Shown here in pieces: positions 8,826 to 18,282 of a stretch of DNA of 64,000 bases (within the stretch, counting starts at the first letter, position 1; each line of letters begins with the position of its first letter). Where the stretch lies: positions 1-64,000 of the forward strand of contig CALCCA010000204.1 in the NCBI GenBank assembly GCA_937899725.1, read 5' to 3'. The position numbers and the translations under genes are program-made. The stretch comes from an uncultured Halomicronema sp. (GTDB taxonomy: Bacteria; Cyanobacteriota; Cyanobacteriia; Phormidesmidales; Phormidesmidaceae). The notes beneath the pieces were generated by a model. The model saw only the letters and a list, made by a program, of their open reading frames with translations. It was not told the origin of the DNA and searched no databases.

Positions 8826-9611
8826 TTATCGGTAGCCGGCCTCAGTCAACCAGTGGGCCAGCCATGGGGCATCGGCACCGGCTAGGGCGGGCACAGGATC
8901 AGCCGCATAATTAATCGCCAGGTCATAGCCTGACTGGTCATAAATCTCATCAAGCAGCGATTTCAAATTCACGATGGGTTCAGCATCCCCAGCGGCCAAG
9001 GGTAACGGAAAAGCGGGTACCGCATCTTGCAAGTTGAAGGCATACACACTGGCCTGGGGACGGAGCAGGCTGGCGCTCACCAAAATCCGGTAATGGGTGG
9101 CGAATTCGTCTGAGAGCTTGACACAGGGCTGCCACTGTCGCAGCAGGTCAATCTCAACAAAGTTGGTGGTGCTGGCTAAAATCGTCTGGCGCTTCGCCAG
9201 ATACGTCAGCCGCCCCTCACCTGGACGCTTGTTGACGGGAGACAGCACTTCTAAAGCGGTGACGACCTCACTCGTGGCCACATCTCGAATCTCTAGGTAT
9301 CCCTGGCGGATCACTGTCGGTATGGGCAGTTCGACCTCAATGGGTTGAGCAATGGCCACGCCACGGGTTGGGTGTAAGTCAGCCGGTTGGCTAGCACGCG
9401 CAGCCTTTTGTACTGCCACATCGGGAATGCCGACAAGGACAGAATCTTGCTGAGCGGTTTGATAGATTGCCTCTTCCACAACGACACGATATTTAGGGCG
9501 CAGTTGGGGGCCGAGAGAAATGGCAATAGCGGTGATCAGCCGATGTTGTAGATTTTGCCAGGAACGGGGATGTTCTAGATAGGGATCCATTCCAGGCAGC
9601 GGCGAGGGCAT
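8826..9611 (-). CDS. DUF4058 family protein
   Basis: A 261-residue cytoplasmic protein of a family common and often multicopy in cyanobacteria; its function is unknown. The N-terminal motif PSPLPGMDPYLEHPRSWQNLQHRLI is diagnostic, and the middle contains ALEVLSPVNKRPG and FVEIDLLR. The pattern E-x(n)-E-V-L-S-P...VEIDLLR resembles a PD-(D/E)XK nuclease-type core, but this is only a suggestion. No signal peptide or membrane segment is seen. The gene stands alone, downstream of the AT-rich helical-repeat pair on the same strand. Confidence 0.85.
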   Translation of the reverse strand: MPSPLPGMDPYLEHPRSWQNLQHRLITAIAISLGPQLRPKYRVVVEEAIYQTAQQDSVLVGIPDVAVQKAARASQPADLHPTRGVAIAQPIEVELPIPTVIRQGYLEIRDVATSEVVTALEVLSPVNKRPGEGRLTYLAKRQTILASTTNFVEIDLLRQWQPCVKLSDEFATHYRILVSASLLRPQASVYAFNLQDAVPAFPLPLAAGDAEPIVNLKSLLDEIYDQSGYDLAINYAADPVPALAGADAPWLAHWLTEAGYR

Positions 9612-9702
9612 CTAGGTTCCTCAGGGATGGGCTGAGTTTATTCTAAGCAGTGATCGCGGTAATAGTTGCACGGCGATATCGATAGCAGTTACGAGAACGT
9701 AC

Positions 9703-11346
9703 TTAATTTTGGGTGTCATGCACCTGAGATTCGTCAAGAATATCGAGGTCATAAAGCTCAGTAGAAATATTAGCTAACGCTTTCACCTGTTGCTCTGAAG
9801 GTGGCATTCTATTGGCTATTTCTAATGCTTGGTCAAGCCAACCAACACTAAGCAGGACGCCGACATTCCCCTCGTCTCTTTGTGAAATCTCATTGACGTA
9901 CTTTATGTCTGTGGGGAATTCAAATTTGTTTTTCCGACGGTCATAGGTATTGATCAGATCACTTATATCGGATGGCAGACTCTCCAAAAACTTAGCTGCC
10001 AAGTCAATCTGATCAGCTTCGTCAAAGGCAACTGCAAGATTAATTCTTGCAACAATGCTTCTAAACAGTCTTCCCTTATCTATATCCTCAGCAATCTCTA
10101 AACATAACAAAAGATCTCCCGATTCCCTTGCACTACACCGACTTATTTCTTCATAGCCGAATCTATTAATGAGTAACTGTTTACTTTCCAAAAAGACAGC
10201 TTGAAATATTCTTTCGGCAGTATCATAATCTCCAGCTTCATTCAGATCATCGCCAACTCTAATCAACAAAAGGAGAACAACTAATCGATCTCCAGAAAAG
10301 TCAGGTACCTCTTGAAGCTTGCGTGCCGCATAAACTGCGGCGTCTAGTTTTCCTTGTTCTAAAAACGAAGTTGTTAGGTGAGACCAAACATATTCCACCG
10401 CATTCCAGCTCGCATCATGCTGCCTTACAAATTGAGTTTTATTTGCGACATTAATCGCTTTATCTACGTCGCCCAACTCCGCTAGCCGAATTGCAAATTC
10501 AGCTTTTGCTGCATTTGTATCGAGAAGATCGTTAGTACCTTCCCAGTGTGCAGGCAAAAATCTTATGACCTCAGATACTGTATTGAGATCATCCAGTATG
10601 TCACGAACTAAATCTCCCCTATCACCAGGCACCGAACTAGGAAAACCAACTGCACTAAAGCAGGTGTTGACATAGGCAACTGCTTCACTAGCTTCTTCCA
10701 GTGCATCAATTTCGGCAAAACTCCTTGCAATCTGCGCATAAACACCAGCACGAGCATTTGCACAGCTACCATTACTCATATATCCGTAAGGTAATTCTGG
10801 AACTAGCGCTAATGCTTCGTTCAAAATTTCGCGCGCACGGTCGCTTTGTCCATTCTTTGCCACTGCCACTGCAATCGCAGCTAGAGCGCTGACTTTACCT
10901 GACGAAAAAGGTTCTCCATATCCTGTAGTTGTAGATAGAACTACAGGCTGCTGTTCTGCAATACCCAATGCCATTTCAATTTTTCCGCTTTTTGCTAAAG
11001 CAATAGCGATAGCCAGCTGTTGTCCTGGCGTAAAGTTTTCATGTTCTAGAAGAGCTAAGGCATCATCAACAAAACCAACACCTACCAAATATTCAGCAAA
11101 CAGAGCATTTTGCTCAAGGGTCAACTCCTCATTTTTGACAGCTTCAATCAAAGCATGCGGCGTATTGGCTTCATTATCACCTAGTTGAATATAGATCTTG
11201 ATGAGATTGAGCTGCTGCTCTATATCGAGTGGACTAGAATTTAACTGTATTATTTTAGAGGTAAGCGCATCGGCCAGATCAAGCTCTTCAAGCTCAATTG
11301 CCCTATCAACTAAAGTGATTAGATATTCAAAATCCCCAGAATTCAA
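9703..11346 (-). CDS. Helical-repeat (TPR/SEL1-like) protein, possibly the 3' part of a split gene
   Basis: This 547-residue protein is built of alpha-hairpin repeats with the recurring pattern AxxLAxxGxxDxAxxIAxxI (for example IAIALAKSGKIEMALGIAEQ, FAIRLAELGDVDKAINVANK, VLLSVGWLDQALEIANRM). Function is unknown. There is no ATG near the start: the first possible start is a TTG at 11346, yet the frame stays open to a stop at 11416-11418. This, and the lack of a signal sequence while the gene just upstream has one, suggests that the two were once a single exported protein. The segment is AT-rich with no HIP1 site, unlike its neighbours. Confidence 0.7.
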   Translation of the reverse strand: MNSGDFEYLITLVDRAIELEELDLADALTSKIIQLNSSPLDIEQQLNLIKIYIQLGDNEANTPHALIEAVKNEELTLEQNALFAEYLVGVGFVDDALALLEHENFTPGQQLAIAIALAKSGKIEMALGIAEQQPVVLSTTTGYGEPFSSGKVSALAAIAVAVAKNGQSDRAREILNEALALVPELPYGYMSNGSCANARAGVYAQIARSFAEIDALEEASEAVAYVNTCFSAVGFPSSVPGDRGDLVRDILDDLNTVSEVIRFLPAHWEGTNDLLDTNAAKAEFAIRLAELGDVDKAINVANKTQFVRQHDASWNAVEYVWSHLTTSFLEQGKLDAAVYAARKLQEVPDFSGDRLVVLLLLIRVGDDLNEAGDYDTAERIFQAVFLESKQLLINRFGYEEISRCSARESGDLLLCLEIAEDIDKGRLFRSIVARINLAVAFDEADQIDLAAKFLESLPSDISDLINTYDRRKNKFEFPTDIKYVNEISQRDEGNVGVLLSVGWLDQALEIANRMPPSEQQVKALANISTELYDLDILDESQVHDTQN

Positions 11347-11496
11347 AGCTTGAGAAAGCTGATTATCAAACTCACCTTCTAAGAGCTTTTCCTGAACTAG
11401 CTCTGATGGGCACCTCTATTAATTCAAGGTTATTGAGAATTGGGTCTCACTATTGAGAAGCAATGACGAGGTCTCAAGGGTTTCAGTCACTGATTT

Positions 11497-11967
11497 TTAA
11501 GGCCGAGTCAATTTTTCGAGGTGCCCTGATGCAATTTCTCTTTTCAAGTCTTCCATTTCAGAGAAATATATTGAACTCTGAGCTCGCGACTGACTCAAAA
11601 CATCAATCAAAGATAAAGGATAAAGGTTTACTTCTAGATTGTCAGCATGGCTGATAAGTTCAATAGCTTTGTTCACTCTTCCAGCTTCAATTAGTCTTAT
11701 TGCTATTGAGTGAAGTAGGTGCCTAGCATCTTGTTCTGAAAAATTGGAATCCGGATCTTGAATGATCTCAATTGATTGCTCAAGAATCTCGTCAGGATTC
11801 TGCTCAGGTAGTCGTAATCTTGTTCCGTCTTTCAGAAAAGCATAAGATTTTTTATGAAGGAAAGAATTGGCAAAAGAATTCTCTAGTGGATCAAAGCTCG
11901 TATTTGATAGTATTACCCCTCCAGTGAGGATAAATAATAACAATCCGATATAACCAAATTTATTCAT
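11497..11967 (-). CDS. Exported short helical-repeat protein, possible 5' part of split gene
   Basis: A 156-residue protein starting at the ATG at 11967 (MNKFGYIGLLLFILTGGVIL), an N-terminal signal/anchor segment; an ATG at 11979 is four codons upstream. The rest is alpha-helical, with one clear TPR-like hairpin (LLHSIAIRLIEAGRVNKAIELISHADNL) at about residues 85-115. It ends 150 bp before the larger repeat gene on the same strand. The intervening 150 bp have stops in each frame that I followed. Either a two-gene operon or a decayed single gene fits. Confidence 0.65.
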   Translation of the reverse strand: MNKFGYIGLLLFILTGGVILSNTSFDPLENSFANSFLHKKSYAFLKDGTRLRLPEQNPDEILEQSIEIIQDPDSNFSEQDARHLLHSIAIRLIEAGRVNKAIELISHADNLEVNLYPLSLIDVLSQSRAQSSIYFSEMEDLKREIASGHLEKLTRP

Positions 11968-12092
11968 GGTTGTAGGCAAAAAATACTAAACTTCTGTGCT
12001 ACTCAGTGAAAGACGTGATCCCACCTAAAGACAACATCTATTTTGGCATTGCTGAATCGAAGTATGGATCTACTTAGAGTTGCCATGATCTC

Positions 12093-12131
12093 GCCCCCTT
12101 TTCTTGTATGCCCGAAGGGCTTTAAGCCCCC
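12093..12131 (-). repeat. Fragment related to the 16.3/20.3/28.9-kb MITE-like repeat
   Basis: On the minus strand this segment reads GGGGGCTTAAAGCCCTTCGG...AAGGGGGC, almost identical to the right-hand inner part of the repeats at 16329-16501 and 28853-29025. The outer inverted ends are missing, so this is either a truncated copy or a different element sharing one module. Confidence 0.7.
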
Positions 12132-12236
12132 AATTCTGGGGGACTTTGAGAAATCCGGCTCCCCCAGAGTGGGGGGCTGAGGGACGAATTCATCCTGTAA
12201 TTCAGCAACGCCGAATATTTTTGATGTGGAAGTACC

Positions 12237-15200
12237 CTAAGAATCGTCAGCGGGTTCAGCTGCATCGGGCGATACCGGGACATCAATCAAACCAGGAACC
12301 AAATCATCCAGGGTTTGAGCGTCGTCTTCAATATCTCGCAGTACCGGTGCCGCCGCTTCCCGTTCTTGCACAAAGATGGCAGAGAGGGCATCAGCGAGAT
12401 TTTCGGCCATGGCGATGCGGTTGCGATAGACCAAAATCACCCGTGCCAAAATCGGCAGGCTGTTTTGCTCCGCTTCCAGATACAGCGGCTCGACATACAG
12501 CAGCGATCGCTCGATCGGAATCACCAGCAAATTGCCTTGAATCGCCCGCGACCCCTGCGTGTTCCACAATGAAATGCGTTGAGAGATCGCTGGGTCTTGA
12601 TTGATGCGGGCTTCGATTTGCTCTGGCCCAAACACCAACACCTGCTTGGGAAAGCGGTAGAGCAGCATTTCACCATAGCGATCGCCGGTCGAACTGGCCG
12701 CCAACCAGGCCACCTGATTATTGCGCTGGGCAGGGGTAAAGGGCCGCAGCTGAATGAATTCTTCCGTCTCAGCGTCAGGCAACCGCATGATCAAATAGTA
12801 GGGTTGCACCTCCTGCGCTTCGTTGGCATAGATCTCATTAGGGGCGCGCCACTGATCTTCGCGGTTGTAGAACACCTGCGGATCGGTCATGTGGTACGTC
12901 ATCAACTGATTCGACTGCACCTCAAAATAATCCTGCGGGTAGCGGATATGGTCGAAGAGGGCCGGAGGCATCGCCTCAATCGGATGAAACATGCCCGGTA
13001 AGAGACGGCTCCAGGTTTGAATGATCGGGTCACCCGGATCGGTGATGAAGAATCGGGTCGCCCCGTTGTAGGCGTCGATGACAACCTTCACCGAGTTGCG
13101 AATGTAGTTGAAATCGTTGCCCAGCGGGTCGGAATAGGGATAGCGATCGCTGGTGGTGTAAGCATCGATCACCCAATACAGGTAGTCGGGCTCAGTAGGC
13201 GGAGCCGAGGCTTCACTTGCTGGGGCACGCGTCCGCCAGGTGCGCGGATCTTCGCCAATGTCCGCGACTACCAGGTAAGGATCAGTATCAAAGCGCAGAA
13301 AGGGGGCGATCGCTTCAACGCGATCGGTAATGCGGCGACGAAAGAGCAGGCGTGTCGAGTCAGTGAAGTCCTCCGTAAAGAGCATTTGCCAGTCTTTGAG
13401 ATGCCAGGCAAACAGCAGCCGCGTGAAGGGATTGGCCAGCGCTATGCCACTGTCACCGCCATAGGTGGTATAGGCATTGTCGTCACCACTGGGGTAGTCG
13501 AGTTCAGGCACCTGGGTATCGACCATGACGTAGGAATCGGTCAGCTCGCCAAAATAAATGCGTGGCTGGCCGACGGGAACGCTGCGCTGCACCGCCGCAT
13601 TGCTGGGGGTATGGTCGATGTCTTGAATGAAGTAAGTGGGCAACCCGTCTTCGTCAGCAGTGTTCACTGGGCTCATGGTAAAGCCGTAGCCGTGGGTATA
13701 GACCAGATGCTGGTTGACCCAGGTTTTAGCCACGTCGGGCACCTGTTCAAAATTCAGCTCGCGGGCCGAGATCAATACCTGGCGCAGAGACGCCGAGCCA
13801 TCATCTTGCTGAAACGCATAGCGATCGACATCGGCATCCGCAAATTCGTAATACAAGCGAATCTGCTGCAGCTGGCGGTTACTTTCCAGCAGGGGGCGAG
13901 TGTCCCACAGGCGAATGTTGTCTAAGGTGAGGCGGTTTTCTTCGAGGTCGGCAGCGACCAGATCGCCTTGTGGCTCAAAGGGCTGCACGTCAATATCGTC
14001 AAGGTCAAAGGCGTGGCGAGTGAGGGCGATCGCCCGCTCGATATATGGGGCTTCCCGCTGCAGTTCATTGGGTTTAACCACAATCTGCTGCACCACCCTC
14101 GGCAACCCCAGCCCGCCCACCAAGGCTAGCAGCAGGTAAGCGGCTAAGCCCCATAGCAACGGACGGGCCGATAACGGTCGAGCGGCGATCGGGGGCAATT
14201 TGGCATAACGGCGCTGGCCCACTTCCCCCAGCCAAACAAACACGTCGCGCACCCCCACCGCCCAAAACACCGTGCGCCAGAGCATGCCCAACCCCAACAG
14301 CAGCGATATCAGACTTAGTGCGGTATACACCGGCAGCCCCACCGTCACATCGGTGTAGCTCGCGCCGTACACCACCCCCTGGGGAGAATACAAAATCTCG
14401 TAGCGACCCAGCCAGTGATTCAAGCTAGTCGCGAGTAGCAGAACGCCGCCCAAACCGTAGAGATGGCGCTGCTGCGAGGGCAAAAAGCCGGGAAACCGGC
14501 CGTTGCTCAAACTTTCGCCCGACGAAAGATAAATCAGCGTCACACTGACCAGGGCAAAAAACATCAGGCTGATCCACCAAAATTCCAGCACCTCTAAGAA
14601 CGGCAGCCGAAACAGATAGTAGCTGATGTCTTGATCAAATAATGGATCGGTGGCCCCAAAGGGAACCGGATTGACGGCGGTGAGCACCTTCGTCCACTGC
14701 TCCGACAGCACCAGCCCCAGGGCAAAACTGGCAAAAATCGCCGCGATCGCCGTGCAAAACTGCGGTAAAAAGACCAGGGCGATCGCCACCAGCAGCAGCG
14801 CCAACCCCTGCCAGGGCGCATCAATCAGCTGCTCTAGCACGGTCCCCAGCGCTTCGGGCTTCGCCCACAGCGGCAGCGGCGGCGCGGGATTATATACCGA
14901 AGACGTCAGCGCCCAGTAGCTGGCCACCACGCGGCCCAAATACAGCATTTGAATGCCGATGAGTAACGCCAGACCACTGCTCAGCATCAGCAAAGGCAAG
15001 AGCCCCAACCCCGGCGGGGAACGGCGCGACTCTGTCGTGGATGCTGGTCGCGCGGCGGGCAAGGCCGGAAACCGACGGGCGATCGCCCAATTGCCCCACA
15101 GCACTGCCAGACTCACCCCCGCCACACCAGTGCCCAGCAAAAACTGACTCCACAGCCGCAGTTGAAAGACGTCGCGATAGCCCGCATCCTCGAACCACAG

Positions 15201-15305
15201 CCCTTCAGCCCAAAAATAGGTGACCCCCTGAAAAATCAGGAAGCCTCCCAGGATGACGGTTACCCACGGCCAGCCGGGCCAGTGTCGGAGTCGTTTCTCT
15301 AACAT
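12237..15305 (-). CDS. UPF0182 (COG1615) family large membrane protein
   Basis: A 1022-residue inner-membrane protein of a conserved but uncharacterised family found in actinobacteria and cyanobacteria. About seven or eight hydrophobic segments occupy the first 400 residues (WVTVILGGFLIFQGVTYFW, LWSQFLLGTGVAGVSLAVLW, LLWGLAAYLLLALVGGLGL). A large extracytoplasmic part follows, with family features such as PNELQREAPYIERAI, LWDTRPLLE, FTMSPVN, and a final acidic tail. The ATG at 15305 gives the expected length. It is not evidently part of an operon. Function is unknown. Confidence 0.92.
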   Translation of the reverse strand: MLEKRLRHWPGWPWVTVILGGFLIFQGVTYFWAEGLWFEDAGYRDVFQLRLWSQFLLGTGVAGVSLAVLWGNWAIARRFPALPAARPASTTESRRSPPGLGLLPLLMLSSGLALLIGIQMLYLGRVVASYWALTSSVYNPAPPLPLWAKPEALGTVLEQLIDAPWQGLALLLVAIALVFLPQFCTAIAAIFASFALGLVLSEQWTKVLTAVNPVPFGATDPLFDQDISYYLFRLPFLEVLEFWWISLMFFALVSVTLIYLSSGESLSNGRFPGFLPSQQRHLYGLGGVLLLATSLNHWLGRYEILYSPQGVVYGASYTDVTVGLPVYTALSLISLLLGLGMLWRTVFWAVGVRDVFVWLGEVGQRRYAKLPPIAARPLSARPLLWGLAAYLLLALVGGLGLPRVVQQIVVKPNELQREAPYIERAIALTRHAFDLDDIDVQPFEPQGDLVAADLEENRLTLDNIRLWDTRPLLESNRQLQQIRLYYEFADADVDRYAFQQDDGSASLRQVLISARELNFEQVPDVAKTWVNQHLVYTHGYGFTMSPVNTADEDGLPTYFIQDIDHTPSNAAVQRSVPVGQPRIYFGELTDSYVMVDTQVPELDYPSGDDNAYTTYGGDSGIALANPFTRLLFAWHLKDWQMLFTEDFTDSTRLLFRRRITDRVEAIAPFLRFDTDPYLVVADIGEDPRTWRTRAPASEASAPPTEPDYLYWVIDAYTTSDRYPYSDPLGNDFNYIRNSVKVVIDAYNGATRFFITDPGDPIIQTWSRLLPGMFHPIEAMPPALFDHIRYPQDYFEVQSNQLMTYHMTDPQVFYNREDQWRAPNEIYANEAQEVQPYYLIMRLPDAETEEFIQLRPFTPAQRNNQVAWLAASSTGDRYGEMLLYRFPKQVLVFGPEQIEARINQDPAISQRISLWNTQGSRAIQGNLLVIPIERSLLYVEPLYLEAEQNSLPILARVILVYRNRIAMAENLADALSAIFVQEREAAAPVLRDIEDDAQTLDDLVPGLIDVPVSPDAAEPADDS

Positions 15306-15317
15306 GCCTGCATTTTA

Positions 15318-15360
15318 GTCGGAAGTCAGAAGGCGGAAGTCGGAGTTCGGAAGTCGGAAC
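15318..15360. repeat. Short degenerate tandem repeat (GGAAGTCGGA-type)
   Basis: Four imperfect copies of GGAAGTCGGA/GGAAGTCAGA lie just upstream of the UPF0182 gene. It looks like simple-sequence expansion rather than a regulatory site. Confidence 0.6.
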
Positions 15361-15427
15361 CCTTGAGGAAAAGATAGAGACCGACAGAATTTCAATTTCG
15401 CATGCCTAATTCTGCATTCCGCACTCT

Positions 15428-16117
15428 CTACTCACAGGTTTTGTTAGCAAAGTCACACTGATACACCACTGGCTCCTGCCAAGAGAGGGGAATTTCGAGC
15501 AGGTCGCGCGTGCCGGTAACGCCCATACCCACAAACAGCAGCAGTGCGATCACATTCAAGGCAATATGACTCCGCCGCCAGGCTTTCGATTTGTAGATTT
15601 CAGGCAGAGCGGCGACGGAAATCACCATCAGCACAGCGGCCACGATGCCGTAGTAATAGTGAGAGATAAACCACTCGTTAGAGCGACGAAAGATGCCAGG
15701 CTGGCAGCCCAGAATGATGATGCCCATGCTCGACAGGGTGGCAAAGGCTCCGCGCCAGGCAGGGGTTTTGGCTTGATAGAGCACAATGAACGCCGCGATG
15801 GTCAACCCATACATGGCCGCGATAAACACCACCTGAAATGGCGCTTCGGCCCACACGTTATTGCCAATAATGGTTTTGATCAGAGGATGCGCCATGCCTA
15901 AGAGAGAAATACCCACGACCGATGCCGCCAGCAATCGGCCAATTTTGACGTGCTCTTGACCCACGACCGGAGCGATTTTCGTCTTCTCCTTATTCACTGC
16001 AGCCAGGCGGCGCTGGCGAGTTTGCAGGGCAAAATAAGTCGCGATACCAATCAACGGAAACACATAGAAAACCGCGATCGCGGGATGAACCAGGCGAAAA
16101 ATGTCAGTGGTGTTCAT
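15428..16117 (-). CDS. DUF4079 family membrane protein (cytochrome b561-like topology)
   Basis: A 229-residue integral membrane protein, with about six hydrophobic segments, from a family restricted largely to cyanobacteria and plastids. Conserved histidines sit in or at the membrane segments: LVHPAIAVFYVFPLIG (residues 10-25), GQEHVKIGRLLA, WFISHYYYGIVAAV and WRRSHIALNVIALLLF. This spacing resembles a b-type haem protein such as cytochrome b561. Haem binding is an inference. The short C-terminal tail has two cysteines (YQCDFANKTCE). The ATG at 16117 is well placed. Confidence 0.85.
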   Translation of the reverse strand: MNTTDIFRLVHPAIAVFYVFPLIGIATYFALQTRQRRLAAVNKEKTKIAPVVGQEHVKIGRLLAASVVGISLLGMAHPLIKTIIGNNVWAEAPFQVVFIAAMYGLTIAAFIVLYQAKTPAWRGAFATLSSMGIIILGCQPGIFRRSNEWFISHYYYGIVAAVLMVISVAALPEIYKSKAWRRSHIALNVIALLLFVGMGVTGTRDLLEIPLSWQEPVVYQCDFANKTCE

Positions 16118-16729
16118 AGTCTCAACTTCAGCAACAGTACCAGTTAGCCCTTGGGAGAATTGTAGAGACTAATTCCCCGAGGTGATGTATTTCCTAATCA
16201 AAAAGACTATAGGAATCTTGCCTGAGAACTGTCTGAGTAAGCCCTGATAAGCTTTAAAAATGCCGATCGCTCCAGACAGCACAGTCAGTTGCTCAATTGA
16301 GTGCCGTGGTTCATGGCCTGACAACAGTAGACCTCTTGCACGAATAAAATCAGGCCCCCTTCCGTCCCCCAAATTTGGGGGAAACTGCTCTTGAAGGTTC
16401 TGCATATCCCTACTATGGGCTTTAAGTCCCCTAGGATTGGGGGCTTAAAGCCCTTCGGGCAGACAAGAAAAGGGGGCACTCAGCATTGATGCGAGAGGTC
16501 TCGTGATTCAAAACGACTTCATTAGCCCAGTGATGAGGGCTTTGTCAGCTCCCAAAGAATCTTCTCTCTGCCCCCCGAACAAGTGAGTGAGGTAAGGCGA
16601 TCGCACCGGACTCAAAATTGCCAGCGACGTCGCATCGGGCAAACCACACGGGGGAAAATCAGCCGTTGGGAGAGGGCTCCTGAATATTTCCTTGGCAACT
16701 CAGCGCTGAGAGAAACCAACAGGCAGAGT
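16118..16729. other. Non-coding stretch with a MITE-like repeat
   Basis: The main content is the repeat at 16329-16501. I see no other gene or structured RNA in the rest. Confidence 0.6.
16329..16501 (+). mobile_element. MITE-like element, copy 1 (173 bp)
   Basis: Left end AGACCTCTTGCACGAAT is nearly complementary to right end ATTGATGCGAGAGGTCT. The inside is rich in short hairpins (CCCCCAAATTTGGGGG; GGGCTTAAAGCCC) and has no coding capacity. The left flank is TA just outside GACCTC; the right flank is TC. See the copies at 20334 and 28853. Confidence 0.8.
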
Positions 16730-17473
16730 TTACCGTCGAAATTCTATAGCCCTCATTGCAGAACTCTCTTTCCCTTCCTTCGGCAACCTATCTTGCTCAG
16801 GATATTGGCTTAGGGTGGCTTGCAACGCTTGAAAGCTGACATTTACCAGAAAGCTAGTCCAGCTCACAATGCCTAAAAACTTAAAGGAGTCTTCCACAAA
16901 GACTCCAGAGTTAAACGACAGAGGCACAAAAGGGGCATCAACCAGGAAGTCAACCCCCGTTGAGGCACTAAAGAATACAAGTGAAATCCAAAACAGAATT
17001 GACTTTCTAACAAATAGAATCTTCCGAAAATATTGCATAGATAAAAGCAAAAAAGCTACATAAATTGGAAACAAAATCATTTCATGGATATGCAGTGCAT
17101 ATGTTCCTTCATGCAGCATAAAAAGATCATCTAACAAGAGCATAGAGGTAAACAAACCAAAGCTCAGAAAAAAACGAGCTAAGAACGTAGAATATCTAAC
17201 TTGCTTATAGATGATGCGAGAGAAAAGGCATATACTGGCGGCGATCGTCCAAAGCAATATCCCCACAGTTGAGACTAGCCCAGTAAGCTGATGTCCTTCA
17301 AGAACTGCAATTGGATCACGAGTTAAATCAGATAGGCGCAGCTCAAGATCAGTTGCCGCGATCACCGCGACAATACATAGAAACAGCAGAGACCCACCAT
17401 ACAGTGCGATCATTACTGTGGCACCCTTATGCTGATTGATGGCCGCAGAAAAAGACGAGGACTGATTTGGCAT
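16730..17473 (-). CDS. Unrecognised multi-pass membrane protein
   Basis: A 247-residue protein with about six membrane segments: residues 20-40, 65-85, 98-118, 130-150, 155-175 and 200-220. The loops hold a striking acidic/histidine pattern, LLLDDLFMLHEGTYALHIHE, followed later by FVEDSFKFLGI; D-D-x(4)-L-H-E plus E-D could form a metal site, as in membrane hydrolases of the CREST type, but this is speculation. I do not recognise the family. The gene stands alone, with lower GC than its neighbours. The ATG at 17473 (MPNQSSSFSA) is the likely start. Confidence 0.7.
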   Translation of the reverse strand: MPNQSSSFSAAINQHKGATVMIALYGGSLLFLCIVAVIAATDLELRLSDLTRDPIAVLEGHQLTGLVSTVGILLWTIAASICLFSRIIYKQVRYSTFLARFFLSFGLFTSMLLLDDLFMLHEGTYALHIHEMILFPIYVAFLLLSMQYFRKILFVRKSILFWISLVFFSASTGVDFLVDAPFVPLSFNSGVFVEDSFKFLGIVSWTSFLVNVSFQALQATLSQYPEQDRLPKEGKESSAMRAIEFRR

Positions 17474-18282
17474 GCTTTATACTCACCAAGCGCTTTAACA
17501 CTCACTACTTAACTTACTCTTAAACTCAAGATAATGTGGCGAGAGCTCGAATTTTGAACGCTTTCTTAACAGAAATATCGAGATTTCAAGCACAAAGTAC
17601 CCTCAAGAAAAATAGAATCCTGAATTATAAAAATTTTTGAGATATCTAACATGAGAAAAATAAGAAAAAAGTAAGAAAAATAAGAGTTGAAATGAGAAAA
17701 ATGAGAAGTTATCGATTTCTATAATGGATGTTGAAGCAGCAAAATATTTCCAGAAGCAGCACAAGCGTTTTGTGTTCTTAGGCTGGCTTGAGGTGCTGCC
17801 GTCAGCGACCATTCAACGTTGCAGAAGTGGCTGGCATATGCTTGTTTAAGATTTGAAAGTCAGTTCCCAATAAACGCAAAGGCTGAAAAGACAAAGCCAC
17901 AGTGGATAGGCAACCTTTTCGAATCGGCGAAATTGATGATGTGCTAACCCATGAGGATCAATGAGGTGAGGCGGGTCAATCTCTGAGTGATTTCATCGGC
18001 ACGGTGAGGGGGCGTTTCCGCCCAATTGTGATCCGCTCTTGGGGGGCGTGAGTCTCTAAGAAAACGTCCAGAAGCAATCAATCGAAGGCTTTTAAGTCAA
18101 CGTAGCTCTGGCCAGAGTTGAGCTGCTGCGATCGCTCCGGCGACAATTACTCGGCTAAGTCCCCAGTAGTGAGCCATATTGTAGAGATAGGCCAAATGCC
18201 TTTGCTGGAGAGCTCCTGGATGGATCGGAGATGCTTTTGAACACCGCTTGGGCAGATATCAGTGCGTTGCTGGAGACGTCTG
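17474..18282. other. Long non-coding stretch
   Basis: About 0.8 kb with no convincing gene. The left part is strongly AT-rich with an A/G-rich tandem repeat (17651-17708). A short ORF of about 42 codons (ATG at about 17724) is not recognisable. The right part returns to normal base composition and may hold the lepB promoter. Confidence 0.5.
17651..17708. repeat. Purine-rich tandem repeat (ATGAGAAAAATAAGAA type)
   Basis: Four to five degenerate copies of an A/G unit (GAGAAAAATAAGAAAAAAG and similar) run head to tail in an otherwise gene-free region. Confidence 0.6.

Noticed and set aside
17724-17852. Plus-strand short ORF (MDVEAAKYFQKQHKR...)
   Set aside because: About 42 codons, no family match and no supporting signals.
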